DNA from: Magicicada septendecula
Taxonomy: Eukaryota > Arthropoda > Insecta > Hemiptera > Cicadidae
Assembly (NCBI GenBank): GCA_034769895.1
Contig: CM068367.1
Coordinates: 112,576,654-112,640,653, forward strand
DNA: 64,000 nt
Direction: 5' to 3'
Shown here: positions 23,660 to 36,987 of the stretch, piece after piece
Numbering within the stretch: the stretch's first letter is position 1
Layout: each line of letters begins with the position of its first letter
The notes under the pieces: model-generated
What the model saw: the letters and a program-made list of their open reading frames with translations, nothing else
Databases searched by the model: none
Told to the model about the DNA's origin: nothing
Position numbers and translations under genes: made by a program

Positions 23660-25326
23660 TAGACTTCTCTAGTCTTAAACTTCAAAGCCAATGACATATA
23701 ACCAAACCTAACCTAATCTAAGCTAATCAATATTGTTATATTAAATAACTATTTAGTACTGAATAACATTATTGTTTATAGTTGTATAGCCATGTTCTAT
23801 GTAGATTTATAAAAGTGAGGACACTTTGGCCACATATGAATTTATATTTGTATGTAATGTAAAGACGTAGTTCACTCTGTTGAATAAAATTCTGTTGCAA
23901 ACGTCAAGTTGAAAGTGAAGTGAATATTTGTGATGGTGTAAATATTTGCACTAACACTCGCCATAATCAAAATATTTTACACTCAGTAATTAAAGAAACA
24001 CTGTTGTCTCAAATAACTGAATCAATGTTTTTGAATATGAATACTGTGTAATAAGTGTGCAGAATGAATGTTTTGTGGTGCCAACCAAGAGGGTTGGTTT
24101 GTATATTTACTGATCTTTGGAAAAGAAGCATTTACATGCACACACATACACACACATTTTCTCTATAGGCCTATATAGGAAATGTAATAGCAATTGACAT
24201 TCTATTTGGGTAGCAGAGGTTAATGCATATAATAACATATAAAGACACTATATGAATAAGTAGGCTGAACATTATAAATTAGTTGATAAGGAGCGTTGTA
24301 AAAAATGTTAGTTTTAAGTATTTTTAGACTTGTAAAACAGCTTTAAACCCAGTAAGATGGTGGGAAAGGATACTTAGCCGGGTGTGCTAGGGTATGTAAT
24401 TATTTTATGGGATATTTATATAAAACACATTAAATAACTTTAGAGATATGGAGAATTTTAAGATTTGACTTATATCAGAAGACTCATAATAAAAAGACCT
24501 ACACTGATGACAATAGTTGTTCAAAAAATAAGTAACTGAATGTATTCGTTTTTAAAGTAAAATGGTTTTATAGCCCATAAAAATTAGCTGTAAATTATTT
24601 CAGGTTTTTTGAACAAGAATTATTATGTTCTGAAGCACAGGAACTTTATTGTCTGTAGGAAAATCAGAAATAGGGGTTACCGAAGAACCAATCAGATTAC
24701 AAGAAATTCAGTTTCAAATATAAGACTCTGACATACAGATCAGTCTCTCTTTGGAATCAATAATGAATGAACGCTGCTTGGTCCAGTTGTTTGGTCTAGC
24801 AATTGCAACAAAACAAGTTAGAAAGTTCCAGTTGAGTTACTGCAAGAAGTATTATAATCGTGCTAATCTGCGAGAGTGCAAGATATTCTGTTTAGGGTAG
24901 GCCTATATAGATACCACAAGTTTACTGGAAACATGTAAATCTAACATACCAATTAGAAGTAACAGTATTGGTTTGTGGTGAAAGTGTATGTAACCATACC
25001 CATGAGAAGTATCTACATATCCGAAAGCGATCCTGAAGAGTAAATTGACCCACATATTCTTCCAGATAGAATCAACCTGTCATCTAAAGGATCTGCTGTC
25101 GACATTAGAGGAAAGTGAACTTATATTATTTATGTACAAAAAAAATGAAGAAAATTATTTAGAAGAAAGAATCTATTACATCAGTAAAGACTTTATAGTT
25201 TAAATAAGACAAAAGAACCTTTTAAATATTAATTTATTTCATTGCACAGAAAGTAAATTTTAGTTTGTGTTACAAAGGCCAACAGAGACAGATTAATATA
25301 TTTTTATAATCTGTACTAAAAGCACA
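23660..25326. other. Non-coding AT-rich DNA (intron of astacin gene)
   Basis: No gene, tandem repeat or inverted repeat was recognised over this 1.7 kb. Under the exon model it is intron 2. Confidence 0.5.
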
Positions 25327-25508
25327 GTAAATTGTCAGAAAATAATAGCATCATTAACAAAGCCACTTCAATTCAATAATATATATGTCTCGACTACTTG
25401 TTCTGTGTGACACCTATACATTGCAATATGTAGGAGTATTTTCAGGGGTATGTGTATTTCAATTGTTATGGTTAATTACAGGTGTTAAAATACAATTAAT
25501 TGCTTTCT
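25327..25508. repeat. Third, isolated copy of the ~180-bp segment
   Basis: Matches 2254-2433 and 28082-28263 over ~180 bp but is not accompanied by their flanks. It ends ~20 bp before the start of duplicated block copy 2. Confidence 0.85.
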
Positions 25509-26423
25509 AACAATTTCACCAACTATTGTATTGGTGCACAGCAGTACAAGAGGCACAGCTGTTTAGCCTCCATCATTATGAAGGACAACTTTATATGATG
25601 TTCTCAGAATGTTTACAAGTTAGTGGAGGCAGAACACTTGAAGTTCCATAAAAGTTAAATTTGACTTGTTCTATACAATTACTTGCTTCACGCAAGTAGC
25701 CTTACTTACTTAGGCTACCTTGAACAGGAAAAACATTACTCACAGTTTGCTTTAATTTCCTTATGACTATAAAAATGTTAAACTTGACATGAAAGATTAT
25801 TTTTCATGTTGTTTACAATAATAATATTTAATTTAAATAACATCAGCATTATTTATATTCTTTGTATGACACATGGGTAAAATTTTTGTCAAGGAATAAA
25901 TATATCCCACATAAAAACAGTTTGTGTTTTAAATAACCTGATGACACGATTTTTTTTTTTCATAATTTTCTGACCAATTTTGGATTAAATTCATTTACAA
26001 TGTACTGAATTAGTGCATATTTTATAACTTATATATTATACTCCATTTATATTGGTCCAGATTTTCAAGTTGCATATTAGTATGGAACATGTGCAGTGTA
26101 TCTTTATCTCGTGTACAGGAATATGTATTTATTGTTTTGTCCAAGTACTGAACAGAATATACGCTAAAATATATTGATGGAATAATTAATTATTTTAAAG
26201 GACGCAATTTTGTGTAAAAGAATTATTTTCATTAATTTCTAAAGGCAATGCCTTGTTGGTTAAGCCATGTCTCTTTATTCACTGCATGTCAGACATACAT
26301 AGGTTTTACAATACATATTATTCATCATACTTTGAACAAATTAGGTTATGGGTCTCTCTTTCAGCCTCTTTCCTACAATTTTACCTTTAAAATGTGTTAC
26401 TTAAGAAGCCTTTACATCTTATT

Positions 26424-26736
26424 CAGTGGTGCCGATCCCCCCCAAGCCCTATGTCGCTTCCCCCCCAACTCCAGGCTCAATTACTAAAAAAAAAAAAGCT
26501 CTTTTTATAATGGATCACAATTATTGTACTGTGATTCGTGGATGTCTCATCACGTGATACACCATGCAGCCCCCTTAAGCAAGCTTTGACGCAAATTGCG
26601 ACCAGGAAATACGTTCTCACATTGTATTCGGTATTTTTAGTAATAGTAAATTTCATACAACAGTAAAAAAAATCCCCCCCAAAAATTTTTCAAATGTCGC
26701 CAATGGCGACACGATACCCCCCTGTAGGCACCCCTA
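26424..26736. mobile_element. Copy-2-specific hAT-like MITE
   Basis: The insertion is absent from the same point of copy 1. It begins CAGTGGTGCC and ends GGCACCCCTA, imperfect hAT-like inverted termini. The sequence catcttatt (up to tacatcttatt) occurs on both sides (26413-26423 and 26735-26745), while copy 1 has it once, so it is a target duplication of 8-11 bp. No coding capacity. It inserted after the block duplication. Confidence 0.8.
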
Positions 26737-27076
26737 CATCTTATTACATGCCCTTTTAACTTAGTCTTATTTTTCTATATGATTGAGTAAATCAATTTTA
26801 TTTTTAAAAAACTTTATGCCACAGTTTCCCCAATTAGTTGTCACAATATATGTTCACTCTCATCCCGATCCATATTTGCTGCTTGTAGTTTTTCTTTTTC
26901 CTTCTTTACAATGGTCCACTATTATGGTACCCACAACTATGTACACGCCATACAAAGATCTTAACTAACGTCTTCATTGTTTCAATACTTAAGTAGTTTT
27001 TGGTTACTAGGTCATAATAAAAATAGAGCATTATAAATAAAGCCACTCTTGGGACTAGAAAGTAGTGCTTACCCAG

Positions 27077-27180
<104 letters not shown>

Positions 27181-27245
27181 TACAGATAACAACAGATTTT
27201 TAGTTAAAGTAATAATTACTGGTAATATAAGTATTTGATACTTAC

Positions 27246-27383
27246 CGAACGAGGGATTAAATTCATAAATTACAGTCCCATTAGGCCATAACATCCTTGG
27301 ATCTTTCAATGCATTTCGGTTGGGTCCGCTCTCTGGCAATAAAATGTCTCCTTCAAAATGACCAGATCTAGTCCACAGTCGAC
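27246..27383 (-). CDS. Astacin-type metalloprotease, exon 2 (gene copy 2)
   Basis: Same 138-bp exon as 1437-1574 with intact splice sites and the same start of the catalytic domain (RNALKDPRMLWPNGTVIYEF). It lies directly upstream (minus strand) of exons 3 and 4 at 23408-22780 and joins them in phase 1, giving a contiguous astacin domain up to the Met-turn. Confidence 0.88.
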
Positions 27384-27685
27384 CTGAAAGTAAAAAAAAA
27401 AACATATAATTTAGAATAGATTGATGAAAACTTTGACTCATTGTATTCATGCCCTATGAAGAAAATATAAAACAAAAGTTAAAAAAAAAACTTGAAATAT
27501 TTTAGTATATAATAACCTAAGCATAATTTGTTATAATATATTGTTTTATAATCATGGTAATGTATTATATAAAATGAAAATAAAACATCAATTAATCTAC
27601 TGGTGTTTCCTGAATCCCAGTTTTAACTCCCCTTAAATTATCTTCAAGCAAATTTTTAAACATTAATGAAAATATATTGGCTTAC

Positions 27686-27788
27686 CAAGCGAACTGTTTG
27701 TTGGTATTGGTTCACTATAAACATCTGCTATGTAAAATAGTAATACAGTATGGAAAGCGAGAAATAAAATACATATCTGCTAGAGCAT
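27686..27788 (-). pseudogene. Astacin exon 1 with premature stop (gene copy 2)
   Basis: Counterpart of 1857-1959 with the same length and phase and a good donor (gtaagc). The third codon is TAG where copy 1 has TGG (Trp), so translation from the conserved ATG would stop at once. No alternative in-frame ATG is seen upstream in the leader. Either this gene copy has lost its signal-peptide start, it uses another first exon, or the base is an error or polymorphism. Confidence 0.7.
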
Positions 27789-27891
27789 TGCGCAGAGTAA
27801 GCAATAACTAACTGAATTCCAAACTGTTAAACAGCGTAACTGTCTACTCTATAGTTTGAACTACAGTGGTCTGCCATGTAAACACATAAGT

Positions 27892-27899
27892 CTTTTATA
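27892..27899 (-). promoter_or_regulatory. TATA box of astacin gene copy 2
   Basis: TATAAAAG on the minus strand at the same distance from exon 1 as in copy 1. Confidence 0.5.
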
Positions 27900-28719
27900 G
27901 TTAGTAGTAAGGCCAACAATAATTAAATGATTAAAACCTGTCAATTATACAGCTAACTCAAGCTGTAAAATTTACAACTGCAGGATTTCTTTGCATGACA
28001 TTGGTGAATTATCAGAATTCCACAAAAAAAGTGGTTTTGAATTTGTATAATAACAACTGAAATGACGGGATGCAATTAGAAGGTAAATTGTCAGAAAATA
28101 ATAGCATCATTAACAAATCCACTTCAATTCAATAATATATATGTCTCAACTACTTGTTCTGTGTGACACCTATACATTGCAATATGTAGGATTATTTTCA
28201 GGGGCATGTGTATTTCAATTGTTATGGTTAATTACAGGTGTTAAAATACAATTAATTGCTTTCTTTAATACCACTGTATTAATCAACAACCTTCTGCATT
28301 AATTGATAGGAAAACTCTAAAAAAAATCTCTTGGAACAGTTTTCGGTCATTAGTTTCAGTCAAAATTAAGAAATTACATATTATAATATTACCGATATTT
28401 AGTTTGTATACATTTATTAGTAACAAATGTAGACTATAAAAAATGTAGTAAAATAAAAAAGTGTTAATATAAAAATGTTCTAATAAACATGCAAATTCCT
28501 TGTAGGTCTAAAGCGCTTCGTCAAAACAATATCCTAAAGCAACATAAAGTTAAACAAAGAACTACATTAAAAATAATAAATTTAATAACTTACCATTATA
28601 AGTTAATGGTTCCATCTTCTATTAATAAACACTTATTATTTGTTTTTAATATTTAATAAATATTTAAAACGAGACATTTTAACATGTAACTTTTCTGGTC
28701 GTAATTGCTGCAAAGTCGG

Positions 28720-30710
28720 TTAATCTAAAGACGAATCAATGTCGTTTTCAATTGAAAGTATTGCTGGATTTGATACCCTGTCTTGAGACACTGTTGATCG
28801 TAGGCACGATTTAATCAGTTTGAGTTTACTAAACGATCTTTCACAAGAAGCCACAGACACTGGTAATATAAGAAAATTTTTTAAAGCTGATGCTAGTGTT
28901 TTGTAGGCTTCTAGTCCCATTGAAGAAATGTATTATAGAAGGCCCTGAGGTGTAAAGTCCATTTGTTCTCCGTTAACTTTTGCCCATTTTGGTAAAAGTA
29001 TGACGTCTTTGAACAAAAGTAAAAGCCACTGAACAACTCTACACTGTTTAGGTCATGTGAATACAGTTTTGTGCACTTAATATTGATTTGGGAAAGCTGT
29101 TCCTTAAATGTATAACCCCATCATTTACGTACTCCTCAAATTTACAGAGGAAAGTAAAGCGGGTTTTTATGTTACAGAAACGGTTTGAAATTCAACTGAC
29201 AGTTTGTCCAAAATTTCTATTAGAGAACGTCGCATTTCTTGGCGAACGGTTAATGTAGAATCGTCTGCATACTCCCCTGGCATCGTGCGCTTCCTTCTTA
29301 TCCTTTCTGTGATACTCACACCCCATTCATTACATACCTGCTCTGCCTTATCAATGACATTGTCACACAGCTCATTCCTCCAAACATTTAATTTGTCCGT
29401 TAGCGTCTCCAGAAGTATCAATGCTTGAATAAAGCTTATTCCTTTGGTCTGTAAGATTTTCTGGATTTCGTCCATAGAAGAAAGAATATCTGTCCAGAAA
29501 AAGAGTAAGGTCACAAAACTAAAGTTTTCTATCGCATTAATTATGAATGCTGTATCTTCCCTCGTATCAATTGTTTCAGTCGGTGTATCCTTCAGTATCT
29601 CCAGTGCAGCGATCACTTCAACAGTTGAGTGGATACTGCTTTCACCGAAACTGCTTATGAACTTCACCTGGTACCACAATGGCCTTTTAGACTAATATTT
29701 ACGAAGTCTCTAAGAATACTCCATCTATGAGTGGAACAGGAAAAGAAGGTTTCTACTGTCCCAAAATGTGTCACTACCTGAACGTTTACATGAGCTGCAT
29801 GAACTCCAACCAAGTTAAGTGACTGGTTATCACAGGCAACAAACACAGCTAGTGGATTGAGATCCAATATTTTCTTCTGAACTCCTGAATGGATACCTCC
29901 CATTGTTGCTTGGTTGTCATATGACTGACCTCTGCAATCGCTAAGATTCAATCCATCTCTCTCAGGCTTAGTTGTAATAGCTTTTGTGATCCCCTCCGCT
30001 GTTTTCACTTCTAAAGGAATAAAATCTATAAAGGCTTCCTTGATATCAACAGAATTGGGTATAATTTCAACAAATCATATAATCTGAGATACTTGTTCTA
30101 TATGTTGCATCTGGTGTTGTGTCAAATATAATACTAAAGTACGTCGCCTTTTTACATGCAGTAATAATATATTTGCGCACTCTTTCTCCTAACAGGCTTA
30201 TTATTTAATTTTGAGTGGTTGGCGAAAGACACGGTATACACCCAGATTTACGAGAGACTGAACCACAAATAAGATCTCATGACAGGATCAAACTTAGCCA
30301 AGTATTTTAGCAAAGCCAGATAGTTTCCGGGATTTGGATCGTTAGTAATTGACTCTCAATGTCCTCTCAGTACCAGAGTTTGTTACGCAAGAGTTTGTAC
30401 TGTGGCAGTGACCCGTTCGAGGATTTTTTTCCATGACTTAGCTGCTTTACTCATTGTTCCTAAAGTAGATCATCAATAAGTTCCCCTTTGTTTAAAGAGC
30501 GTTCCAATTCCTTCCATTCCAAAAACGCAGAGCGGGGGACTATTTTCATGATCCTGAATACAGAGATTTAACTATCGCCACGACGAAAACCTATTTTCAC
30601 TATTGAAATGGATTTTTTGATAGCTTTTTTTGTGGAAATAAAGTGCAACAAAATCAAAACAGGGATTGTTGGAGAAAAACACATCCAAGTGCGATTTACC
30701 TTATATGACC
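28720..30710 (-). pseudogene. hAT transposase relic, ZMYM1-like (copy 2)
   Basis: Same decayed transposase as 2888-4870. Here the C-terminal segment is open for 66 codons (GLEAYKTLASALKNFLILPV through LRSTVSQDRV), because the copy 1 stop near 3080 is a Glu codon. Other frameshifts are shared. The DUF4371-type part lies at 30008-29664 and the middle part at 29679-29167. Non-functional. Confidence 0.85.
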
Positions 30711-30884
30711 CGTAATTACGATGCTTGAGTATAAATAGACTAATATTGTTTATCACGCGATGTTTATGACAACGGACAAGCTGGCTGGTTATGCTTCTTT
30801 CATAAAAGGAATAGTCATATCAAAGAAACAATTTGTTTGTAGTTTTATAAACTGAAAACAATTTTTTCAAGTCTATGCTCACTT

Positions 30885-30949
30885 TGCCGCCCTCCTGGCT
30901 ATGCCGCCCGGGGCGGCTGCCCCCTTGGCCCCCCCTAGCTATGCCTCTG
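30885..30949 (-). repeat. Probable hAT terminus (copy 2)
   Basis: The minus strand begins CAGAGGCATAGCTAGGG followed by GC-rich sequence; it ends at the G of 30949. This copy keeps the canonical CAG start that is mutated in copy 1. Confidence 0.55.
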
Positions 30950-31977
30950 AGAAATAATATAAACAAATACAAGAAAATATCTTAATAATAACCACGAGAA
31001 ATAGAAAATAATCATGCCTAAACATAAAAATGGAATAAAATGACATAAAACTTATTTAAAAGATGATCTCATAATAACCAGTGACATGATAACCATTGAA
31101 GTTTGTATTATAATTAACAAACATCTGTTTGAGGAAAAGTAACCTTATTGGAAAAAAAAATTACTAATCTCTGCGTATGTGTGTGTGTGCGCGCGCGTGT
31201 GTTTACATAAACAGTTAATCTGTGTTGAAAAATAGTTCTTTATTAACAAATAGGCTACTTAAATACGTACCGGTACATTAGTCGAGTTTAAGTTCCTACC
31301 ATCAATAATACAAAAAATTATTTCCCTTCACACGTTATCTGTCACGATTACAAACCACATATTATTGTTTACACATGTGCAGTCCACTGAAATAACAATC
31401 ACTTTGTTTCTTACAATAATATCGATGTTACACAAAGCTAGTTACCACATAACTCACATTCGTATTGTTGACTAAGGAAAATATAATTATTAAAATACTT
31501 GCGTTCACATAACAGCTACTTACACTCTTAAACACGGTTGTACTCTAATTTGTAAACCGTGCTGATATTACTCAATGTAACTAGAGTAATGTAAAGTATA
31601 AGGTAGGCCACTCCGTGCGTAAACATTTCTATGTATTCTACTATATTTGAAACAAGCTTCCAATTATTGTAATTATAATCAATATCACAATAATTTTCTT
31701 AATCAACATTTTCACATGTTATAACGTTAAAAACTGAAGCGTGTACGTTTAGTTGTAAACATAAATACTGTACCCTTGTTAACGAAATGAAAATAGTTAT
31801 TTAGTTGATACATACCTTCATAGGGGTATTATATCAGCCTTTGATTTAGACTATAATAAGCGAAAACTGATTCAAGGTATAAGGTACAACTTTTACATTT
31901 TTACCAATAAAAAACATTGAGTAGTAATATACTTATATTCATAATTTTTTTAATTTAAGTCCTTTGTTGCTGTTTAC
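30950..31977. other. Non-coding AT-rich DNA (copy 2)
   Basis: Counterpart of 5122-6158; nothing recognised. Confidence 0.5.
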
Positions 31978-32369
31978 TTTTAAAGTAACTTGAGTTTGAG
32001 CTGTTTGTTTTTGATGGCGGATTCTGATGAATGTTATTGTCCTGACGTACAGACAAATGACTTTCTAGTCCACTTCTGGAAATTTAGATTTAACCAAAGA
32101 AGAGATAACTTTAACTTGTTTTGAGACTGTACGTCCGTGAAAAGAATCAAAAACTGTCTTAAACTGAATCAGTGTTTGTATCCACTCGTCTGACAAATGG
32201 GTAAGCCCCCCCTTTGATATAATCGATATCCGGTCAGAACTGTGTTCCCCGGACAGACACAACGTTTCGCCTCTCACACCTAGATTTTTATCACTGAGTG
32301 TCACTTGAATGAGATGTAGGCCTACCCAGCATTTTAAGGAACATCGTTTAGGGCATAGGCTAGTGTATA
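31978..32369 (-). pseudogene. P-element-like transposase C-terminal fragment (copy 2)
   Basis: Counterpart of 6159-6547 with SIISKGGLTHLSDEW. A GAG-to-TAG change after FPEVD (near 32065) adds a stop that copy 1 lacks. Confidence 0.65.
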
Positions 32370-32778
32370 CCCCCATCCACCCCCATGGGAATTTCTGACT
32401 CACATATTTTTTTGTTGGTATTGCCATCTAGTTTAAGTTTTTAGATGTTTGCCCCTTATCAATTTCAGCACATCCCCGGAAAACCCGGAAAATCACGGAA
32501 ATACGGAGAAAATGACTTTTTTGAATTCATTCCCATTTCAATGAAATTTTTATTTAAAGAAGATATACTTATAACTAATATTTTGTGCAGAAGTTCTTCC
32601 CCTAGTTTTCTAGGAAAATAGCTGGAAAATGAAATTATTAGTCACATATTCTTCCATTTTTTTTATTGTCAATATGAACCTTAACACAAAATTCTTATTA
32701 CACGAGTATAAGTGAAAATATCCAAGTTATAATAATGAAAATTCAAACTTTTAATCTCAAAATTAAAGAACATCATTT

Positions 32779-32893
32779 AATTATTTAAAACTTCCGGGCT
32801 GAAAGGCCGTGGTCGTATGCTTGATGTTCTGTTAGCTGGAGAACATCAAGCATTCGACCACGGCCTTTCAGCCCGGAAGTTTTAAATAATTAT
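32779..32893. repeat. Near-perfect hairpin (copy 2)
   Basis: Same ~50-bp-arm hairpin as 6967-7081, unchanged since duplication. Confidence 0.9.
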
Positions 32894-32957
32894 AATGACA
32901 CCGGCCGTGAAAGCCTACGTACTAAAACATCATTTAATTTTATAACAGCATTTGTAA

Positions 32958-34544
32958 TCAGCAGTCTTCTTCTTCATCTTCATTTAGTATATCGGATAAG
33001 TTAACTAGTTCTGGCTCATCTTCATCCTCAAACTCATCTGGATTAAAGCTTTCCATAACGTCGGTTAGTTCATGTGGCAATGGATCCCCTTTAATCCAAT
33101 CAAACTTAAGTTGTCCATTCTCCAACTTCCAGCCATGTTCCACTGGAGTTGGTGTTATGGGTTTAGCGATGTGTCCATTATTCCATATGTAGCACTGGTA
33201 GTTTACACGGCTGATGTGGTTTTCAAGTGAAGCTTTGCAAGGAGGTAGTAGACTCAGATCGACACCTTGTGTATTTGGCTGTGCAAATGTCATTGTGGGA
33301 GAGTATTTTTGTGGGAACAAATCGTAGCGTAGCTTATTTATATCTGTGTATTCCTGATTACTGTACATGCAACAGACGAGGCCTGTCAGTAACATGTCTG
33401 TAATTGTAAGTGATGATCCTAATGATCTAAGAATAGGTACGAATTTTGGAAACTTTTCCAATTTAGGTTTCACTGACAACTTTCCACGACGAACAAAAGA
33501 ACTGGTAGTGTCGCATCCGGATAATGCATGCATATTCAGCATAGCATGGCTCATTGCTACACCTAAATCCCGAGAAATGAAGGTGACATTAATGACTCTT
33601 CGTTTGTTTCCAGTTCCTGTATCAAACAGTAAAACGTTTTTAATTTCGTTGGCGTACCTTAATAACAACATAAAAATATCTGTGTCTGGTGACCTAATTC
33701 TGATAGGCAAATTGTCTTGACAGGATTGAGAAGCATGGAAGCAATGTAATATAATTTTAGTATCCGCTTCTTCTTGTGAAGAACATAGCTCTTCTTGTAT
33801 AGTATACTTCACAGTTGAACCGTCTTCGCTAGCAAACAATGTGCACTGATCATTATGTGATAAGTAAATGCTTGTACCATGAAAGTAGTGGGCATATTTG
33901 TCTTGCTTCCATTCATTATGTAAAATGTTGACAAGTTGTTCCTTATTTTTGCCATTACTAAGGAATTTTTTCCAATCCCGAGGAGTCTTGGTTTTAGGCC
34001 CTTTTATTAAGAATGTCTCTCCACAACCTCTTCTTAGTCTCTCAGTGTTTTTAATAGATACATCTGAGTAAGTATCCGCCACGAAATCTATCCTTTTACA
34101 TTTTGGAAAGCGGCTTGAGACAATTTCGGCGAGCTCTCAAAAGGTTTCTGGAATGCTAATGAGAGCCTGAAAGTAAGCCATGCCATCAATCATATAAATG
34201 CATTCTTCAACCTTAGGAGGGTCGTCTACCACACCCTTGATCTCCAAACCATGGAGTAGTTTGGCCTTGTCTGTTTTTGTAGGACACCCATCAGCAGTTG
34301 CTAATGCCCATGGTACTGGACCTAATGGATAGGACAAAAGCATCTCTAGGCTAATTTCACGTTCCTGGGACAGGAGCAAAGCTCGACCAAAAATATTTCT
34401 TTCTGCTCTTATCTCAACTAATCTGTTTTGTGAGGATGTAACAATTATCTTGCTATTGCTTGCTACTGCGCAGCGGGTATTGCACACAGGGTGTCCGATT
34501 TGGTACACAGGCATCGGAGGCTGTAATTGATAAGAGGCAAACAA
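32958..34544 (-). pseudogene. XPG/FEN1-like nuclease ORF with one in-frame stop (copy 2)
   Basis: One frame interrupted by the same TGA as copy 1 (at 34137-34139). The downstream 374 codons differ from copy 1 at one residue (Thr for Ile in KTKTPRDW). EEADTKIILH, SPDTDIFMLLL and HALSGCDTTSSF are conserved. Confidence 0.6.
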
Positions 34545-34639
34545 CTAAAACCTTAAACTAGATGGCAATAGCAACAAAAAAATATGAGAGTCGGAAATTC
34601 CCACGGAGGGGGGAGGGTTTCATATTGGTAGCTCATGGT

Positions 34640-36440
34640 CTAGTTGTCATTTGCAGACTGGGCCAAATCCTCTGCTCTTAACAATTCTGCTTCGTCGGTG
34701 TCATTATTCGGAGTAGTTGGTATTAATGTATGTTCAGCTACGTCTATGCTTAGTTCGCTGGTAACAAGTTGCATGAAGTCTTCGTCAGAGTCATTTGATT
34801 TCATAACTTCGGTAGAATAAACATCCTCAGCCACAGACGCACTTCCAGATAACAGTATATCGTCCGTGCTACCTGTTAAAACCAAGAGCTGAATTCTGTT
34901 GCACACTTTAAAGGGAGTGGGATTATTATAAAAGACGCCTAATCCGCAAATTTGAGAAAAAAAGTTGTCTAAACTGAATCATGCAGTCAATATGTATGTC
35001 ACCCCATGATTCATTGTCATTTGTTCATAAAGCCCAAACAATAATTTAAGGTCATAACATAACCTTTCTGAAAAGGTAGTAAAATTTTTAGCGCCAATCG
35101 AATGTTGGTTATTACTTCCAAAAACAGTTTTAAAGTATTTTCTTGACGTCTTAAATTCATGCCGTACCCACTTCTGAGGGGCATTTTCTGGTCTTTTGGA
35201 AGCCCCGAGTTTAAAACATCAAATGCATCGTTTACTAGTTCGATGAAACTGCTTTCGCGCTCTTTATTTGTAACATGTTTCAGCGCCTTTGCTGTACGAT
35301 TAGAAAACAACTGTGCAGCAAATCTTATATTTTGGCGAGACCGACCAGTTACTGTTGGGTAAAACGTCAAGTTTTCTGTCTGCTTCTGTAGCAGATTTTC
35401 TATTGTATCCTTTTTAAGTTCAGTGCCGTCGCAAAGTAACAGCGCATCGTCTAGAAAATGATTTCTAAGTAGCTTCAAAAGATGACTTACGTACAGAAAA
35501 CCAACACCTTATTGTTTGTAATTGGGTTAATGAAGAACGTTTTTTCTGTGTTTACGCCTTATTCCATCTAGACTTTTGAATTATTTCCCCCCATATCACA
35601 CGTCACAGCCGCTACATGAATATTACTACTCTCAACGGCACTGATAATGTTTTTAACCAATTCATCTGTCATGATTACATCAAAATCATAATAAATGGGT
35701 TGCTTCCACTTGGCAAACAGACCTCTAATCATGACCAACTTAACATTACTGTGGGGCCCCAGAATTACGTCATCAGATGAATCGTAGCACACACGTTCAT
35801 CAACATTCATTTCATCGAAAGAAAGGACACAGGTTTTCTCAAGTTCTCTAAAATTTGAAGCCGTAGTTTTCGTTAAAGACAAAACTTCCTGAAGGATGCC
35901 TCGCCTGCATTTAAACTGTCGTGTCCACTTTTGGAGAATATAACGAGCGGGTATGGGGAAATTGTGCTTCCTTAATAATCGTAGGTCTTCTTTGAAAGTA
36001 TTCTTAGTGTGAGAGCATTCGCGGTGTCTTCTGTGACCATTTAACCCTATTGTCTTGTAAAAGACATAGAATCTGCTCTGGAGCGAAGCACTTAGACAAG
36101 ATATATTTTAAATCTTGTCTATGTGTTTAATTTTCCCCGTGTTGTCTTGGACGGATTGAAAGACGCTACATATCTTGCTCTTTTGATTGTTCTTAGAGCA
36201 GCTTGCGTCTGTTTTAGCGTGAGTGGTTTTAGGGCATTTTTCTTTTCTAGCTGTAAAATTTCTTCACGAAGTTTCACTATTTCTATATCTTTTTCTGTGT
36301 CCTGTTTTAAAACTCAGTGCTAGTTTCCTGGTCGATACTTTTTTTCTTTGGGGACAAAGTACTTATTGTTAATAGCGCTCGTTTTCTAACAGATCTGACT
36401 TCCATGCGGGCCTCTCGATCACTAGAGATCTATAGAGGAT
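34640..36440 (-). pseudogene. P-element-like transposase, main part (copy 2)
   Basis: Counterpart of 8828-10630 with the same frameshifts and motifs (CVLSFDEMNVDERVCYD, KLLRNHFLDDALLL, FIELVNDAFDVLNSG). A few substitutions distinguish it (for example TASNF for KAPNF in the catalytic segment). Confidence 0.85.
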
Positions 36441-36987
36441 AAACAATCCCTTAATTTTGTATGATTCGGGAGTGAAACATTAATAAAAGAAGGAGGGAAG
36501 GATTACATTAAGTAGAGGTAAATTAACTAATAAATTATATGTTATAGAGATGCAGAACTCGCTATCAATTTTAAACGAATTAAACCAATCATCACTAGTT
36601 TGAGTACAATTAACACTACAAACTCCAACCCAGCGTACTGTACTGTTGTTTAAATTTATAACCATAATGGCTAAATGACAAATAGTTTATTTTTAGTTTA
36701 TGTACACTTCAAAACACACACTTCAAAACGCACGCGCACGCACGTACACACACAAGCGAGTTAAAACTGACAACTCGCTTCGATCGTTAAAATAAGACTG
36801 TACTTTATTCAGTCCACACCAGCCATTAATGCGAAGGCTACTCAATGAGTGTAATATTTTTTACACTCAGACGTTTGTAATTAACAAAAACGACACTCAA
36901 AAATAACCCACTGTACAAAATTCTGTTAATTCAGACCATAATTAAATATCTTCTCTCCCTTTGCAATTAAACTCGAACGCTATACTG

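Larger units (their letters stand above)
32370..34617 (-). mobile_element. Inverted-repeat XPG-like nuclease element (copy 2)
   Basis: Second copy of the element at 6548-8805, made by the block duplication rather than a fresh insertion, since the same P-like gene flanks it at the same points. Terminal repeats are 32370-32468 and 34521-34617. Confidence 0.6.
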
